Positions 47,948-58,520 of a stretch of 64,000 nucleotides of DNA are shown here, in pieces. The number at the start of each line of letters is the position of its first letter. The stretch's first letter is position 1. Position numbers and translations under genes: made by a program. Under the pieces are notes generated by a model that saw only the letters and a program-made list of their open reading frames with translations, had not been told where the DNA came from and searched no databases. Origin of the DNA: Sphingobacterium populi (lineage in GTDB: Bacteria > Bacteroidota > Bacteroidia > Sphingobacteriales > Sphingobacteriaceae); the NCBI RefSeq assembly GCF_001586775.1, contig NZ_LQXS01000002.1:372001-436000 (forward strand), read 5' to 3'.

Positions 47948-49380
47948 TATTGCCAACCGCCGCCGAGCGATCGGTAGAGATCCACCAAGGCGTTGTATTG
48001 TGATTTCTGCGATTCGATTAGTTCAAATTTAGATTCGAGTACATCGCGTTGTGTGGTCAGCACTTCCATGTAGTCGGCATGTGCCGCGCTAAATAGATCG
48101 TTGGCAATCTGTATCGACTCATTGAGTACATTTACTTGCTTGTTTTTGTATCGCGTTCCTTCTACCGCATTGTGGTATTTGGAAAGCTGATTGGCCACTT
48201 CTACATAAGCATTTAATACCGTTTGTTCGTACTCAAATACCGACTGGATTTGCTTGGAATTGGCCGTTAGATAATCTGCCTGAATGGCTTTTTTATTCAC
48301 CAACGGTGCCATCAAATCTCCAGCCAATGAATACACCAACGATTGTGGCGTCTTCAACAGATAAGCCGGGTTGAAAGCTTGATAACCGATTGAGGCAGAA
48401 ATGCCCAAGGAAGGATAAAAACGTGCTTTGGCTACTTTCACATCCAGATCTGCAGCTGCCATGCTGAGTTCTGCTTGCCGCACATCGGGACGGTTTTCTA
48501 ATAATTGTGCTGGCAAGCCAGCATCCAAAGCGGCTAACGTGTTTTCATCAAACTCGGCAGTGGTGCGCTCAATGTGCTGCGGGAAACGCCCTGCCAAATA
48601 GTTCAGTTTATTTTCAGTCTCCACGATGTGCTGATCGATCTCAAATTGCAAGCTTTGCGTTTTAAGCAATTCAGCCTCAAACTTTTTGACCGCTAATTCC
48701 GTTACACGGGTAGCCAGTTTTTGTACTTTGGCAGTCGTCAAGGCATTCTCCTGCAAGGCGATATTTTGTTGCAAGATGATGCGTTGCTGATCGAGCGCCA
48801 ACAACTCATAATAGCTGTTGGCAATCTCCGCGACCAGATTAGTCACCATAAAATTCTTACCTTCTACCGACGATAAAAAACGCAATTGTGCTGCCTTCGT
48901 GGCATTGTGCAACTTATGCCATATATCGATTTCCCAATTGGCAAACAATGCGGCGCCAAAGTCGGGCATCGGTTCTGGGTTTTCTTTTCCGTGGCGAATC
49001 TCCACTTCTCTTTCCAGCGCACCTAATGGCGTGTTTTCGCTTCGTTTTTCTACGCCAGCTCCACCGCGCACACCGACGAATGGTAAGTATTCCCCTTTGC
49101 GTGCCAACACCTCATTGCTCGAGATGGCGATCTCTTGCAACATCACATTCAATTCCTGATTATGCAATAAAGCAGTATCTATCAGTTTCACCAAATGCGG
49201 ATCATTGAAGTATTTGTTCCAATGCAAATCGGCTATATTCCGCGTAGAATCTGCCTGTGCGTAAGCTTGTGGTAAATTCGCAGTAGACGCTTGTTTTTCA
49301 ATAATCTTTGGCGTGCCGCAGCTGCTTGCTAAAGCGGATGCTACGAGCAGCGTGCTATATAATAAAGTTGTTCTTTTCAT
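47947..49380 (-). CDS. RND efflux outer-membrane factor (TolC/OprM family lipoprotein)
   Basis: 477 residues with a lipobox (ALASSC), so lipid-anchored. Two long helical repeats carry the OEP pattern; the second contains LLENRPDVRQAELSMAAAD and the FYPSLGISAS block typical of NodT-type factors. It forms the trimeric exit duct for the RND pump encoded just upstream. The permease stop and this start share one base (TAATG), so translation is coupled. Confidence 0.94.
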   Translation of the reverse strand: MKRTTLLYSTLLVASALASSCGTPKIIEKQASTANLPQAYAQADSTRNIADLHWNKYFNDPHLVKLIDTALLHNQELNVMLQEIAISSNEVLARKGEYLPFVGVRGGAGVEKRSENTPLGALEREVEIRHGKENPEPMPDFGAALFANWEIDIWHKLHNATKAAQLRFLSSVEGKNFMVTNLVAEIANSYYELLALDQQRIILQQNIALQENALTTAKVQKLATRVTELAVKKFEAELLKTQSLQFEIDQHIVETENKLNYLAGRFPQHIERTTAEFDENTLAALDAGLPAQLLENRPDVRQAELSMAAADLDVKVAKARFYPSLGISASIGYQAFNPAYLLKTPQSLVYSLAGDLMAPLVNKKAIQADYLTANSKQIQSVFEYEQTVLNAYVEVANQLSKYHNAVEGTRYKNKQVNVLNESIQIANDLFSAAHADYMEVLTTQRDVLESKFELIESQKSQYNALVDLYRSLGGGWQ

Positions 49381-52300
49381 TAGTTTTCAATTTTTTCGAG
49401 CAAAGGCATTTCTTCCTCGTCTTTGATGAGTTTCCGTTTGTTGGCAATCGTTCCGAAGATGAAATACAATCCAGGCACGACGATGACGCCGAAGATCGTA
49501 CCGAGCAACATACCGCCGGCGGCTGCAGCGCCGATTGTGCGGTTTCCGATCGCACCTGGTCCGTGCGCCATCACCATCGGAATCATACCGGCGATAAAAG
49601 CAAAAGAAGTCATCAAGATCGGACGGAAACGGACGCGCGCGCCCATCACGGCAGCGCGGTAGATCGAAAGACCTTCGGCATGTTTTTGCATCGCAAACTC
49701 CACAATCAAGACCGCATTCTTACCGAGCAAACCGACGAGCATGACTAATCCCACTTGCGCATACACATCATTGGCTAAGCCCATGATCTTGAGTAATAAA
49801 AAGGTACCGAATATTCCGGCAGGTAGCGAAAAGATAACCGATAGCGGGATGATGAAACTTTCGTATTGTGCTGCTAATACCAGGTATACGAAGCCGAGTA
49901 CGACTAAGAAGATATAAATGGCCTCATTACCACGAGCGGCTTCATCTTTTGTTAATCCTTCCCAGCCAATATCGTATCCTCGCGGCAAAGTTTGCGCGGC
50001 TACTTCTTGAATTGCCTGAATGGCTTCTCCTGTACTATAGCCATTGGCCGGTTCGCCTTTAATAGCCGATGATGGATACATATTATAACGTGTAATCTCA
50101 TTCAATCCCTGCGTTTTGTGCATGGTCATGAATGCGGAGTACGGTACCATTTCGTCGCGGTCGTTCTTCACGTACAATTTCATAATATCGTCTGGCAAAG
50201 CGCGGTATTCTGGCGATGCTTGCACATACACTTTATAAAAAGTACCGAAGCGGATAAAACCTTGCTCGTATGTACTACCAATCAAGATAGAGAGGTTGTT
50301 CATCGCATTTTCAATGTTGACGCCTTTTTGCATGGCGGCTTCGTTATCAATTTCTAGTTCGAATTGAGGATAGTTGGCCGAAAAGAACGTAAACATACCG
50401 GTCAATTCTTTGCGCTTGCGCAAAGCAGCCATAAATTCGTCATTCACCTGCTCCAATGCTTTATAATCGTCCGTATTGGTTTTATCTAATAATCGCAATG
50501 AAAAACCGCCTGCCGCACCATATCCCGGTACCGCTGGTGGACCAAAGAATTCAATCGTAGCACCCGCAATATTTTTGGTATGCTCTTCAAGCTGTTCAAT
50601 AATTTCCGGTACGCTGTGCGTGCGCTCCGACCAATCTTTGAGCTCGATCAGACAGGTTCCAGCGTTGGATCCACGGCCTTCGGTCAGGATTTCGTAACCC
50701 GCCAAAGCTGTTACCGAAGCTACGCCATCCACATGCTCGGCTGCTTTTTGCAGTTGGCGCGCCAGATCATTGGTACGTTCCAGCGTAGATCCTGGCGGCG
50801 TTTGTACGATGGCGTAAATCATTCCTTGATCCTCATTAGGTATAAAACCTGACGGAAGTGTTCTCGAAATACCAAAAATACCGACCGCAAATGCCGCCAA
50901 TAAGGTAAAGGTCACCACGCGACGGTTGACGATGCGTTTTAAGAATAACGCATAACGAACATTCAAACGGTCGAATTTTTTGTTGAATACGGCCAAGAAT
51001 TTCTCGATAGGATTGAGTTTGGCTTTCTTGCCTTTATGCGGTTTGAGCAGCATCGCGCAAAGCACTGGTGTGAGCGTCAAGGCTACGAAACCTGAAATGA
51101 CAATGGAACAGGCCATCGTGATGGCAAATTGCCGGAAGAATACACCGACTGGTCCTGTCATAAAAGCTACCGGAACAAACACCGCAGTCATTAATAAGGT
51201 GATCGCGATTACCGCGCCGCTAATCTCTTTGATGACTTCCACCACGGCAGCATAAGGTCGCAGATGCTTTTCATGCATTTTCGCATGCACGGCTTCTACG
51301 ACCACAATGGCATCATCCACCACCACACCGATCGCCAGCACCAAGGCAAAGAGTGTGATGAGGTTGATGGTCAATCCAAATGCCTGCATAAACATAAATG
51401 CTCCAATGAGCGAAACGGGAACTGCAATAATGGGGATTAGTGTTGAGCGCCAATCGCCCAAAAACAAGTAAACCACGAGCGCCACCAAGATGAAGGCTTC
51501 ACCCAAGGTATGCACGACTTTGTCAATGGAAGCATTTAAGAAATTGGATACATCGTAGGTGATTTTATAATCCATTCCGGGAGGGAAGGAAGAAGCTTTA
51601 ATTTCTTCGAGCTTGTCCTTTACCTCTTTGATTACCTCATTGGCATTACTGCCGTAGTTTTGTTTTAAGGTAATGGAGGCTGAAGGCAAGCCGTCAAGAT
51701 TAGAATAAATATCATAGAATTCACTACCTAGTTCAACCGTTCCGATATCTTTCAATTTCAAGCTTTCGCCTTCGGGATTGGAGCGGATAATGATGTTTTC
51801 GTATTGATCCGTTTTATTGTATCGGCCTTTGTAGGTGAGCACATATTCTAGTGATTGAGAACGCTTGCCCGTACTTTGTCCGAGGCGACCCGGTGTTCCG
51901 ATAATACTTTGTTGGCTCATCGCTTCCATTACTTCATCCGTCGAGATATTGTAGGCGCGCATGCGATCTGGATTCAGCCAGATTCGCATGGCGTAAATCC
52001 GGCTTCCCAAAATTTTGGCACTACCTACGCCATTCAGTCGGGAGATTTCTGGGATGACATTGACGTTGGCAAAGTTGTAGAGGAATTTCTGATCCGCATT
52101 TGGATCTTTACTGTACACATTGACGTACATCAACATATTAGGCGAAGTATAACTTACCACCAAACCTTCGCGTTGTACGAGTTCTGGCAGTCGGTTCGTG
52201 ACTTGCTCAATACGCGTTTTTACATTGACCATCGCTTGGCTGGGATCTGTTCCCAAATCAAAATAAACCATGATCGTCGCTTCACCCGCGCTGGTGGCAT

Positions 52301-52541
52301 CGGAAGTCATGTATTTCATTCCTGGTGCACCGTTAATAGACTTTTCCATCGGAATAAGTACGGATTCAGTCAATACATTGGCGCTGGCGCCAGGATAAGC
52401 AATGTTCACTACGACCACAGGAGGGGCGATGTCTGGAAATTGCGAAATCGGAAGTGTGCCGATGGCCAATAAGCCGAGGAACACGACCACAATAGAGAGG
52501 ACGATGGCAAGCACCGGCCGTTTTATAAATTTTTCAAACAT
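49380..52541 (-). CDS. RND multidrug efflux permease, HAE1/AcrB type
   Basis: 1053 residues, twelve membrane helices in two repeats with large periplasmic loops after helices 1 and 7. MFEKFIKRPVLA at the start, GVVVDDAIVVVEAV in helix 4 (the proton-relay Asp pair) and FIPNEDQGM in the second loop match HAE1 pumps rather than CusA metal pumps. Middle gene of an adaptor-permease-duct operon; exports hydrophobic compounds using the proton gradient. No adjacent regulator gene is seen. Confidence 0.96.
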   Translation of the reverse strand: MFEKFIKRPVLAIVLSIVVVFLGLLAIGTLPISQFPDIAPPVVVVNIAYPGASANVLTESVLIPMEKSINGAPGMKYMTSDATSAGEATIMVYFDLGTDPSQAMVNVKTRIEQVTNRLPELVQREGLVVSYTSPNMLMYVNVYSKDPNADQKFLYNFANVNVIPEISRLNGVGSAKILGSRIYAMRIWLNPDRMRAYNISTDEVMEAMSQQSIIGTPGRLGQSTGKRSQSLEYVLTYKGRYNKTDQYENIIIRSNPEGESLKLKDIGTVELGSEFYDIYSNLDGLPSASITLKQNYGSNANEVIKEVKDKLEEIKASSFPPGMDYKITYDVSNFLNASIDKVVHTLGEAFILVALVVYLFLGDWRSTLIPIIAVPVSLIGAFMFMQAFGLTINLITLFALVLAIGVVVDDAIVVVEAVHAKMHEKHLRPYAAVVEVIKEISGAVIAITLLMTAVFVPVAFMTGPVGVFFRQFAITMACSIVISGFVALTLTPVLCAMLLKPHKGKKAKLNPIEKFLAVFNKKFDRLNVRYALFLKRIVNRRVVTFTLLAAFAVGIFGISRTLPSGFIPNEDQGMIYAIVQTPPGSTLERTNDLARQLQKAAEHVDGVASVTALAGYEILTEGRGSNAGTCLIELKDWSERTHSVPEIIEQLEEHTKNIAGATIEFFGPPAVPGYGAAGGFSLRLLDKTNTDDYKALEQVNDEFMAALRKRKELTGMFTFFSANYPQFELEIDNEAAMQKGVNIENAMNNLSILIGSTYEQGFIRFGTFYKVYVQASPEYRALPDDIMKLYVKNDRDEMVPYSAFMTMHKTQGLNEITRYNMYPSSAIKGEPANGYSTGEAIQAIQEVAAQTLPRGYDIGWEGLTKDEAARGNEAIYIFLVVLGFVYLVLAAQYESFIIPLSVIFSLPAGIFGTFLLLKIMGLANDVYAQVGLVMLVGLLGKNAVLIVEFAMQKHAEGLSIYRAAVMGARVRFRPILMTSFAFIAGMIPMVMAHGPGAIGNRTIGAAAAGGMLLGTIFGVIVVPGLYFIFGTIANKRKLIKDEEEMPLLEKIEN

Positions 52542-52572
52542 GTTTCTTAATACTTTAAGGTGGACGTATAAC

Positions 52573-53655
52573 TTATTCGCTAGCCAAGGTGAGTTTGCTC
52601 ATCGCTTCGCGCGGTGCTTCGTAGTCGACCACCACTTTATTGCCATCTTGTACTTTACGAATGCCTTCCAACAAGATTTTTTCCTGTCCGGTTAATCCAG
52701 ATCCTACTATAAATAGATCAGGCATTTCCGCTTTCACTTGGATCGGAGTCAATTTTACTTGATTGTCCGCATTGATCACATAAACATATCTTTTGTCCAT
52801 AATCTCAAAGCTGGCTTTTTGCGGAATGATCACCGCATGCGGCATCGGCACAGCCATGAGGATCGTACCGGTTTGTCCATTTCTTAAGATGTTTTTAGGG
52901 TTAGGGAATGTCGCCCGGAAAGCAATGTTACCCGTTTCGTTGTTGAAGTCCGCTTCGATGGTTTCGACTTTACCGGAGTTTTCGAAAACCTGCTGATTGG
53001 CCAAGAAGAGCTGTACCTGATCGAGGTTATGCTCGTTGGCGTTGTTTTTATAATTAAGGTATTCGGCCTCTGGTACATTGAAATATACCCACATCTGGCT
53101 ATTATCTGAAAGGCTGGTCAATAGATCGCCTTCATCGACTAAACTTCCTAGACGAAGATTCAGGTGATCTACATAACCATCATAAGGTGCGGTGATGCGC
53201 GTAAATTGAAGATGCGTTTTAGCAAGTTCCATTTCGGCTTCAGCACGTTTGTATTTAGCTTTTGCCAAAGCGAGTTCATTGGCTGAGACCACATTTTTAT
53301 CAAATAGGGTTTGCGCATTGAGCACTTCTATGCGGTTTGTTTCTAATTCGGCTTCTGTTTTATGAAACTCGGCGTTATAAACATTGGGCATGATTTGGAA
53401 CAGGAGCTGTCCTTTGTGCACGTACTGTCCTTCGTCTACAAATACCTTTTCCAGATAACCTCGTTCTTGTGAGCGGATTTCAATATGTCGGATCGACCGG
53501 ATCTGGCTGACGTATTGTTTGGTAATGGTGGTGTCTTGTACAAGCGGCGATGTGGCTGTGTAGTGCCCTTCTTCTTCTGTATGCGTGTGCTTTTGTTGGC
53601 AAGATGTAGCTATGCATAGCGATACCAAGCTATACAAAATGGTGTTGAATTTCAT
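52573..53655 (-). CDS. RND efflux periplasmic adaptor (AcrA family)
   Basis: 360 residues from the Met at 53655, which opens a signal peptide with lipobox (IATSC). It has a biotinyl-lipoyl half near RGYLEKVFVDEGQYVHKGQ, a helical hairpin (about 105-160), the second half FTRITAPYDGYVDHL and a beta-barrel. Bridges the pump and the outer-membrane duct. First gene of the three-gene efflux operon; the 31-base gap to the permease implies one transcript. Confidence 0.94.
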   Translation of the reverse strand: MKFNTILYSLVSLCIATSCQQKHTHTEEEGHYTATSPLVQDTTITKQYVSQIRSIRHIEIRSQERGYLEKVFVDEGQYVHKGQLLFQIMPNVYNAEFHKTEAELETNRIEVLNAQTLFDKNVVSANELALAKAKYKRAEAEMELAKTHLQFTRITAPYDGYVDHLNLRLGSLVDEGDLLTSLSDNSQMWVYFNVPEAEYLNYKNNANEHNLDQVQLFLANQQVFENSGKVETIEADFNNETGNIAFRATFPNPKNILRNGQTGTILMAVPMPHAVIIPQKASFEIMDKRYVYVINADNQVKLTPIQVKAEMPDLFIVGSGLTGQEKILLEGIRKVQDGNKVVVDYEAPREAMSKLTLASE

Positions 53656-53823
53656 ACTAGATATGATGTTAATCAGATATTGATTTAATAAATACGTTTT
53701 GGGAGATGGTGTAGTGAACGCAGATGCAAATTGTAGGTACACAGGCGATGGTACACCAAATGAACGCTAACTGCCATATTTAGTGCAGTTTAGCAAAGCT
53801 CCAGATAGGAGAAGGGAAGAAGG

Positions 53824-54243
53824 CTAAATGCGAAAATCTTGGAAAAGTATGTACCGTTCGGTACGGATTGCCAATTGGTTGGCAATATGTCTAGTATAAC
53901 TTGGTAAGCAAGTTATGGATTGAGCGAGCTCATCGTAGCACCATCTTGGGTGAAATCCCTGTTGCGCAAAACGATCTGTCTGTGGCGTGGCATCTTCTTT
54001 TTTGACCGATATTTCTTCTACTTGCTCAATCGCTTGATCGATAGCGTGATGAGAAGAAGAATTGACCGAAAACTGGTGATGGTGCGGTGCAGGATTCGCG
54101 GAAATAGGGGAGTCCGATGCAGCTACAAATTCGCATTGTGTTGGAATCGGCAAAACTGTACGCAGCTTGTCTGGCATAGTTTGGCCTGACACCATTGAGA
54201 TGGTGAACATCCAGAACCCTAATAAGGTCAGCAGCCGGTTCAT
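53824..54243 (-). CDS. Secreted His-containing protein, unknown
   Basis: 139 residues from the Met at 54243, which starts a signal peptide (MNRLLTLLGFWMFT, cleavage near SGQ); Mets at 54255 and 54264 are alternatives. The mature protein has two His clusters (PHHHQF, SSSHHA) and three Cys. No family recognised. It lies 168 bases upstream of the efflux adaptor on the same strand and could be the first gene of that operon or separate. The His clusters suggest metal binding, but this is only a guess. Coding status is moderate. Confidence 0.45.
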   Translation of the reverse strand: MNRLLTLLGFWMFTISMVSGQTMPDKLRTVLPIPTQCEFVAASDSPISANPAPHHHQFSVNSSSHHAIDQAIEQVEEISVKKEDATPQTDRFAQQGFHPRWCYDELAQSITCLPSYTRHIANQLAIRTERYILFQDFRI

Positions 54244-54549
54244 GCGCGTTTCCATGCGGTGCAAATGTAAAAAAAACTGGGAATACGTAATGTTAAATTT
54301 TTATTAATACTTGGTAAGTATGTTTTTTAAGTGAATTGGAGGGTCGCGCCGAAGTTAGTAATATAAGTGATGTCAAATGATGGGGTGGAAGGTAGGCGTA
54401 CTGAAATTTTATACTCGGATAATATACCGGAATTGCGTAATTCCTGTCAAGTTTTGCTACTATTATTAACTTTTCCGACAAAATTAGACCAATTGTATTG
54501 GCAATGCGTTCTAAAAACGTTTTCTTTGCAAGAATCTAAAGAGGCATTA

Positions 54550-56955
54550 ATGGCGAAGAATTTATTGATAGTAGAGTCCCCTGCAAAGGCTAAGACGATA
54601 GAAGGTTATTTAGGTAAAGATTTCCTCGTAAAATCTAGCTACGGACACATCCGAGATCTGGTAAAGACTGATGACGCTATCGATACCGCCAATAAGTTTC
54701 AGCAACGATACGAAGTACCATCGGATAAAAAAGCGGTAGTCAGCGAACTAAAGAAACTTGCTAAACAAGCCGAAACGGTATGGCTCGCATCCGATGAGGA
54801 TCGCGAAGGAGAAGCCATATCATGGCACCTTTATGAGACGCTCGGTCTGAAGGATGACAATACCAAACGAATCGTATTTCACGAAATTACCAAGCCTGCT
54901 ATCTTAAAAGCCATAGAAGCACCCCGTAAGATTGATTACAATTTGGTTAATGCACAGCAGGCTCGCCGCGTGCTGGATCGCTTAGTTGGTTTTGAATTGT
55001 CGCCCGTATTGTGGCGCAAGGTCAAACCTTCTTTATCTGCCGGTCGCGTACAATCGGTAGCCGTTCGCTTGATTGTAGATCGTGAGCGCGAGATTAATAA
55101 GTTCGAAGCTACTGCATCGTTCAAGGTGGTTGCTGTATTTTCTACAGGCAATGCACGCGAACTATTTAAAGCAGAATTGCCACAACGGTTTGATCAGAAA
55201 CAGGAAGCACACGATTTTCTGCAAGATTGTATTGCGGCATCTTTTGAGATCAATTCGCTCGAGAAGAAACCATCTAAACGAAGCCCCTCAGCTCCATTTA
55301 CCACTTCTACACTTCAACAAGAAGCCAGCCGAAAATTAGGTTTTTCTGTAGCACGTACCATGCAGGTAGCACAACGGTTATACGAAGCTGGGCACATCAC
55401 TTATATGCGTACCGACTCCGTAAACTTGTCGGACACCGCGATGGAAAGTGCGCGCGCAGAGATTGTGAACGCATACGGCGACAAATACCATAAACAACGC
55501 CAATTCAAAACCAAATCTGCCGGCGCACAAGAGGCGCACGAAGCCATTCGTCCTACTTATTTTTCGCATCACACCGTCGAAATGGATGCTTCCGAAAGGA
55601 GATTGTATGAGCTAATTTGGAAGCGTGCTATTGCGTCTCAAATGAGCGAAGCTGAATTCGAAAAAACAGTCGCTAAGATTCATATCTCGACACGAGCCGA
55701 AGAATTTGTAGCGAATGGAGAGATCATGAAATTTGATGGATTTCTGAAGGTATATATGGAATCCATAGATGAAGATCAAGAAAGTGCGTTAGAAAATGAT
55801 GGCGACAATGCTTTATTGCCGCCATTGAGCAAAGGGCAATCGCTTCAGCTGAATGATTTATCGGCTACAGAACGTTTCTCCAGACCGCCAGCGCGCTTTA
55901 CTGAGGCATCTCTGGTAAAGAAATTAGAAGAATTAGGTATTGGTAGACCATCTACTTATGCACCGACCATCTCGACAATACAGAATCGAGGTTACGTAAT
56001 CAAAGAAGAACGCGAAGGCCGCGAACGACAGTTCGATGTTTTGACCGTACGCAATAAAGAAGTGCATCAAGAAACGAAAACCGAAATCACTGGTGCCGAA
56101 CGCAATAAAATGTTTCCGACAGATATCGGTATGTTGGTCAATGACTTTTTGCTTCAACACTTCAAAGGAATTGTAGATTATCACTTCACCGCCAAAGTAG
56201 AGAAGGAGTTTGATGAGATCGCTCATGGTGCGAAGGAATGGACAGATATGTTGGAAGATTTCTATGGTCCTTTTCATAGCGAAGTGCAAGATACCATGGA
56301 AAATGCTGATCGTGCCAATAGTGAACGCGAATTGGGTGTAGATCCTGCATCAGGCAAACCTATTAGTGTACGCGTTGGTAAATTTGGGCCACTGGTACAG
56401 ATCGGGTCTCAAGACGATGAAGAAAAACCACGTTTTGCTTCTTTGCGCAAAGGGCAGATGATCGAAACCATCACGCTCGAAGATGCGTTAGAACTGTTCA
56501 AATTGCCGAAGAAGGTCGGTAGCTATGAAGATAAAGATATGTCTGTCGCAATAGGTCGATTTGGTCCTTATATTCGCCACGACAGCTCTTTTTATTCTCT
56601 GCCTAAAGGAGTAGATCCTTTGGATGTTACTGAGCAAGAGGCGATCACGATTATTGAAGAGAAGCGTCAGAAAGATCGGGATAAAGTGATTCGCGTATTT
56701 GATGAAAATCCAGATGCTCAGATCGAGAATGGCCGTTGGGGTCCATTTATTCGAATGGGCAAGCAAAATATTAAAATCCCTAAAGGTACAGAAGTAGAGA
56801 AAATCACCTACGAAGACGTACTCAAATGGGCAGAAACGGCACCAAAACCTAAAAAGGGTGCGGTAGCCACAAAAGCTGCTGCCAAAACTGCTACGAAAAC
56901 ACCGAAGAAAAAGGCGGCAACGACAAAGAAGACAACTGCGAAAAAGAAATCCTAA
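54550..56955 (+). CDS. topA: DNA topoisomerase I
   Basis: 801 residues from the Met at 54550 (MAKNLLIVESPAKAKT), the standard start; the frame is open for 61 codons upstream but these are not conserved. The Toprim domain has DEDREGEAISWH, and the catalytic Tyr285 is in HITYMRTDS. FTEASLVKKLEELGIGRPSTYA marks the central domain in two parts. The end lacks zinc-ribbon Cys quartets and has instead repeated small domains with GRFGPYI / GRWGPFI and a Lys/Ala tail. It relaxes negative supercoils. Confidence 0.96.
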   Translation: MAKNLLIVESPAKAKTIEGYLGKDFLVKSSYGHIRDLVKTDDAIDTANKFQQRYEVPSDKKAVVSELKKLAKQAETVWLASDEDREGEAISWHLYETLGLKDDNTKRIVFHEITKPAILKAIEAPRKIDYNLVNAQQARRVLDRLVGFELSPVLWRKVKPSLSAGRVQSVAVRLIVDREREINKFEATASFKVVAVFSTGNARELFKAELPQRFDQKQEAHDFLQDCIAASFEINSLEKKPSKRSPSAPFTTSTLQQEASRKLGFSVARTMQVAQRLYEAGHITYMRTDSVNLSDTAMESARAEIVNAYGDKYHKQRQFKTKSAGAQEAHEAIRPTYFSHHTVEMDASERRLYELIWKRAIASQMSEAEFEKTVAKIHISTRAEEFVANGEIMKFDGFLKVYMESIDEDQESALENDGDNALLPPLSKGQSLQLNDLSATERFSRPPARFTEASLVKKLEELGIGRPSTYAPTISTIQNRGYVIKEEREGRERQFDVLTVRNKEVHQETKTEITGAERNKMFPTDIGMLVNDFLLQHFKGIVDYHFTAKVEKEFDEIAHGAKEWTDMLEDFYGPFHSEVQDTMENADRANSERELGVDPASGKPISVRVGKFGPLVQIGSQDDEEKPRFASLRKGQMIETITLEDALELFKLPKKVGSYEDKDMSVAIGRFGPYIRHDSSFYSLPKGVDPLDVTEQEAITIIEEKRQKDRDKVIRVFDENPDAQIENGRWGPFIRMGKQNIKIPKGTEVEKITYEDVLKWAETAPKPKKGAVATKAAAKTATKTPKKKAATTKKTTAKKKS

Positions 56956-56959
56956 TCAT

Positions 56960-57373
56960 ATGAAGAAGGATCTGCCAGAAAATAGTGTAACAGGTGTAGA
57001 TGTAGCCGTCGTGTTAGAAAGTGACTCGCCACAAGGTAAGGTATGGAATGTATATCTTATCAATGAGAAGGATACCCAAATTCAAAATGTATTGGTATCT
57101 TCTAAAGGATACGGCACAAAAGATAATCGAGAAGTTAAAACTACCACATTGCGGCACTTTTTAGGTGATGTTGGTGCACAATCTGCCGTGAAGATTGAGG
57201 CTATTGATACGGAAGTGTTTGGACTGACCAATGAATATTGGGTAAGCTACTACGAAGACAATATCATGTATGACAAAAAATACATATTTCTGCCCGAAAG
57301 CATCGTAGACGAAAACCTGATCAATGCGCCATTTATTGGTAAACCCGGTGTGATGATAGGAGGACAAAACTAA
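56960..57373 (+). CDS. Conserved Bacteroidota protein, unknown
   Basis: 137 residues, soluble, no signal peptide. Beta-rich start (VAVVLESDSPQG, WNVYLIN), a regular middle (TTLRHFLGDV) and a conserved-looking end DKKYIFLPESIVDENL. I recall similar proteins in this position near topA and cmk in Sphingobacteriaceae but no function. It starts 4 bases after topA and its stop overlaps cmk by 1 base, so all three are one unit. Confidence 0.75.
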   Translation: MKKDLPENSVTGVDVAVVLESDSPQGKVWNVYLINEKDTQIQNVLVSSKGYGTKDNREVKTTTLRHFLGDVGAQSAVKIEAIDTEVFGLTNEYWVSYYEDNIMYDKKYIFLPESIVDENLINAPFIGKPGVMIGGQN

Positions 57374-58062
57374 TGGCGAAGAACAATTTTGTGATCGCGA
57401 TTGATGGCTTTTCGTCCTGCGGCAAGAGTACAGTGGCCAAAGCTTTGGCCAAGAAATTAAACTTCGTTTTCGTAGATAGTGGTGCGATGTATCGCGCCGT
57501 CACACTGTATTTTATACAGAATAACGTCGATATGAACGATGAAGCACAAGTGGCGAAAGCTATTGCCGATATTCACATTGATTTTATTCCTAATAGTCAA
57601 CAAACACAAATCCTGTTGAACGGAGAAGATATTTCGGAAGCTATTCGCACGATGGAAGTTTCTTCGTTAGTGAGCGAAGTGAGTGCCTTGAAGCAAGTAC
57701 GTACGGCAATGGTTGCGCAGCAACAGAAATTAGGCGCAAAACGTAATATTGTGATGGATGGACGTGATATCGGAACGACGGTATTTCCGAGTGCTGATCT
57801 CAAAATATTCATGACTGCTGATCCGTATATCCGTGCCGAAAGACGCTTTGCCGAATTGGCAGCTAAAGGTGAGCAGCTCACGATGGAAGCGGTAGTAGAA
57901 AATTTAGCACATCGCGATCATATCGACAGCAACCGCGAAGAAAGTCCGCTACGCCAAGCCGAAGATGCTGTTGTATTGGATAACTCACAATTGACACAAG
58001 AGCAACAACTGGATTTCGTACTGGATCTCTATCGCAAAACGAAGGAAGCTTCTGCAAAATAG
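57373..58062 (+). CDS. cmk: Cytidylate kinase
   Basis: 229 residues. P-loop DGFSSCGKST, the GAMYRAVT motif for CMP, MDGRDIGTTVFP and a RDHIDSNREESPL LID region are all present. Phosphorylates CMP and dCMP. Third gene of the topA unit. Confidence 0.96.
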   Translation: MAKNNFVIAIDGFSSCGKSTVAKALAKKLNFVFVDSGAMYRAVTLYFIQNNVDMNDEAQVAKAIADIHIDFIPNSQQTQILLNGEDISEAIRTMEVSSLVSEVSALKQVRTAMVAQQQKLGAKRNIVMDGRDIGTTVFPSADLKIFMTADPYIRAERRFAELAAKGEQLTMEAVVENLAHRDHIDSNREESPLRQAEDAVVLDNSQLTQEQQLDFVLDLYRKTKEASAK

Positions 58063-58113
58063 CACAGAACCAGCGATCTGGAATGATGTTGATAGTTTCT
58101 AGGTTCGATTGGA

Positions 58114-58461
58114 TTACCCAATTTGTCCTAAATGCGTATTCTTAAAGCTGTCCTCAAACTTTAATCCAAAACCAAACACTCGATCCATAGCAGCATGTCC
58201 AAATAAAATTATACCTACCAAGGTAAGTGGAGAATACTGTAGCCATAATCCTAAACTCAGGATAGTAATGGCAATTAATTTATGGTGAAATAAATTGTAT
58301 AGAATCGCGCCAATCTTCGTGTTAGTGAAATAGCCAATCATCGACAAATCTGGCATCAGGATACAGACAATAAATACCCACCACGCGTATTCTAATTGGT
58401 TAAACAATATGATCGATAACATAAACTGACCTAATTCTTCAAGTTTCAATAGATTCTTCAT
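58114..58461 (-). CDS. DUF4260-family membrane protein
   Basis: 115 residues, four hydrophobic segments, with DLSMIGYFTN, YNLFHHKL and LFGHAAMDRVFGFGLK motifs of the DUF4260 family. Unknown function. It lies 59 bases after the Crp-type regulator on the same strand, so the regulator may control it. Confidence 0.85.
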   Translation of the reverse strand: MKNLLKLEELGQFMLSIILFNQLEYAWWVFIVCILMPDLSMIGYFTNTKIGAILYNLFHHKLIAITILSLGLWLQYSPLTLVGIILFGHAAMDRVFGFGLKFEDSFKNTHLGQIG

Positions 58462-58520
58462 TTATACTGCTTTTACAGAACAAAGTTCTGAAACTATACA
58501 GAAGAAGCTCTTGATATAGA

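Noticed and set aside
49308..49748. 146-codon plus-strand frame opposite the efflux genes
   Set aside because: His/Asp-rich by virtue of the opposite coding strand; not a real gene.
51855..52472. 205-codon frame opposite the RND permease
   Set aside because: Antisense to conserved AcrB-type sequence; no family pattern and no plausible start.
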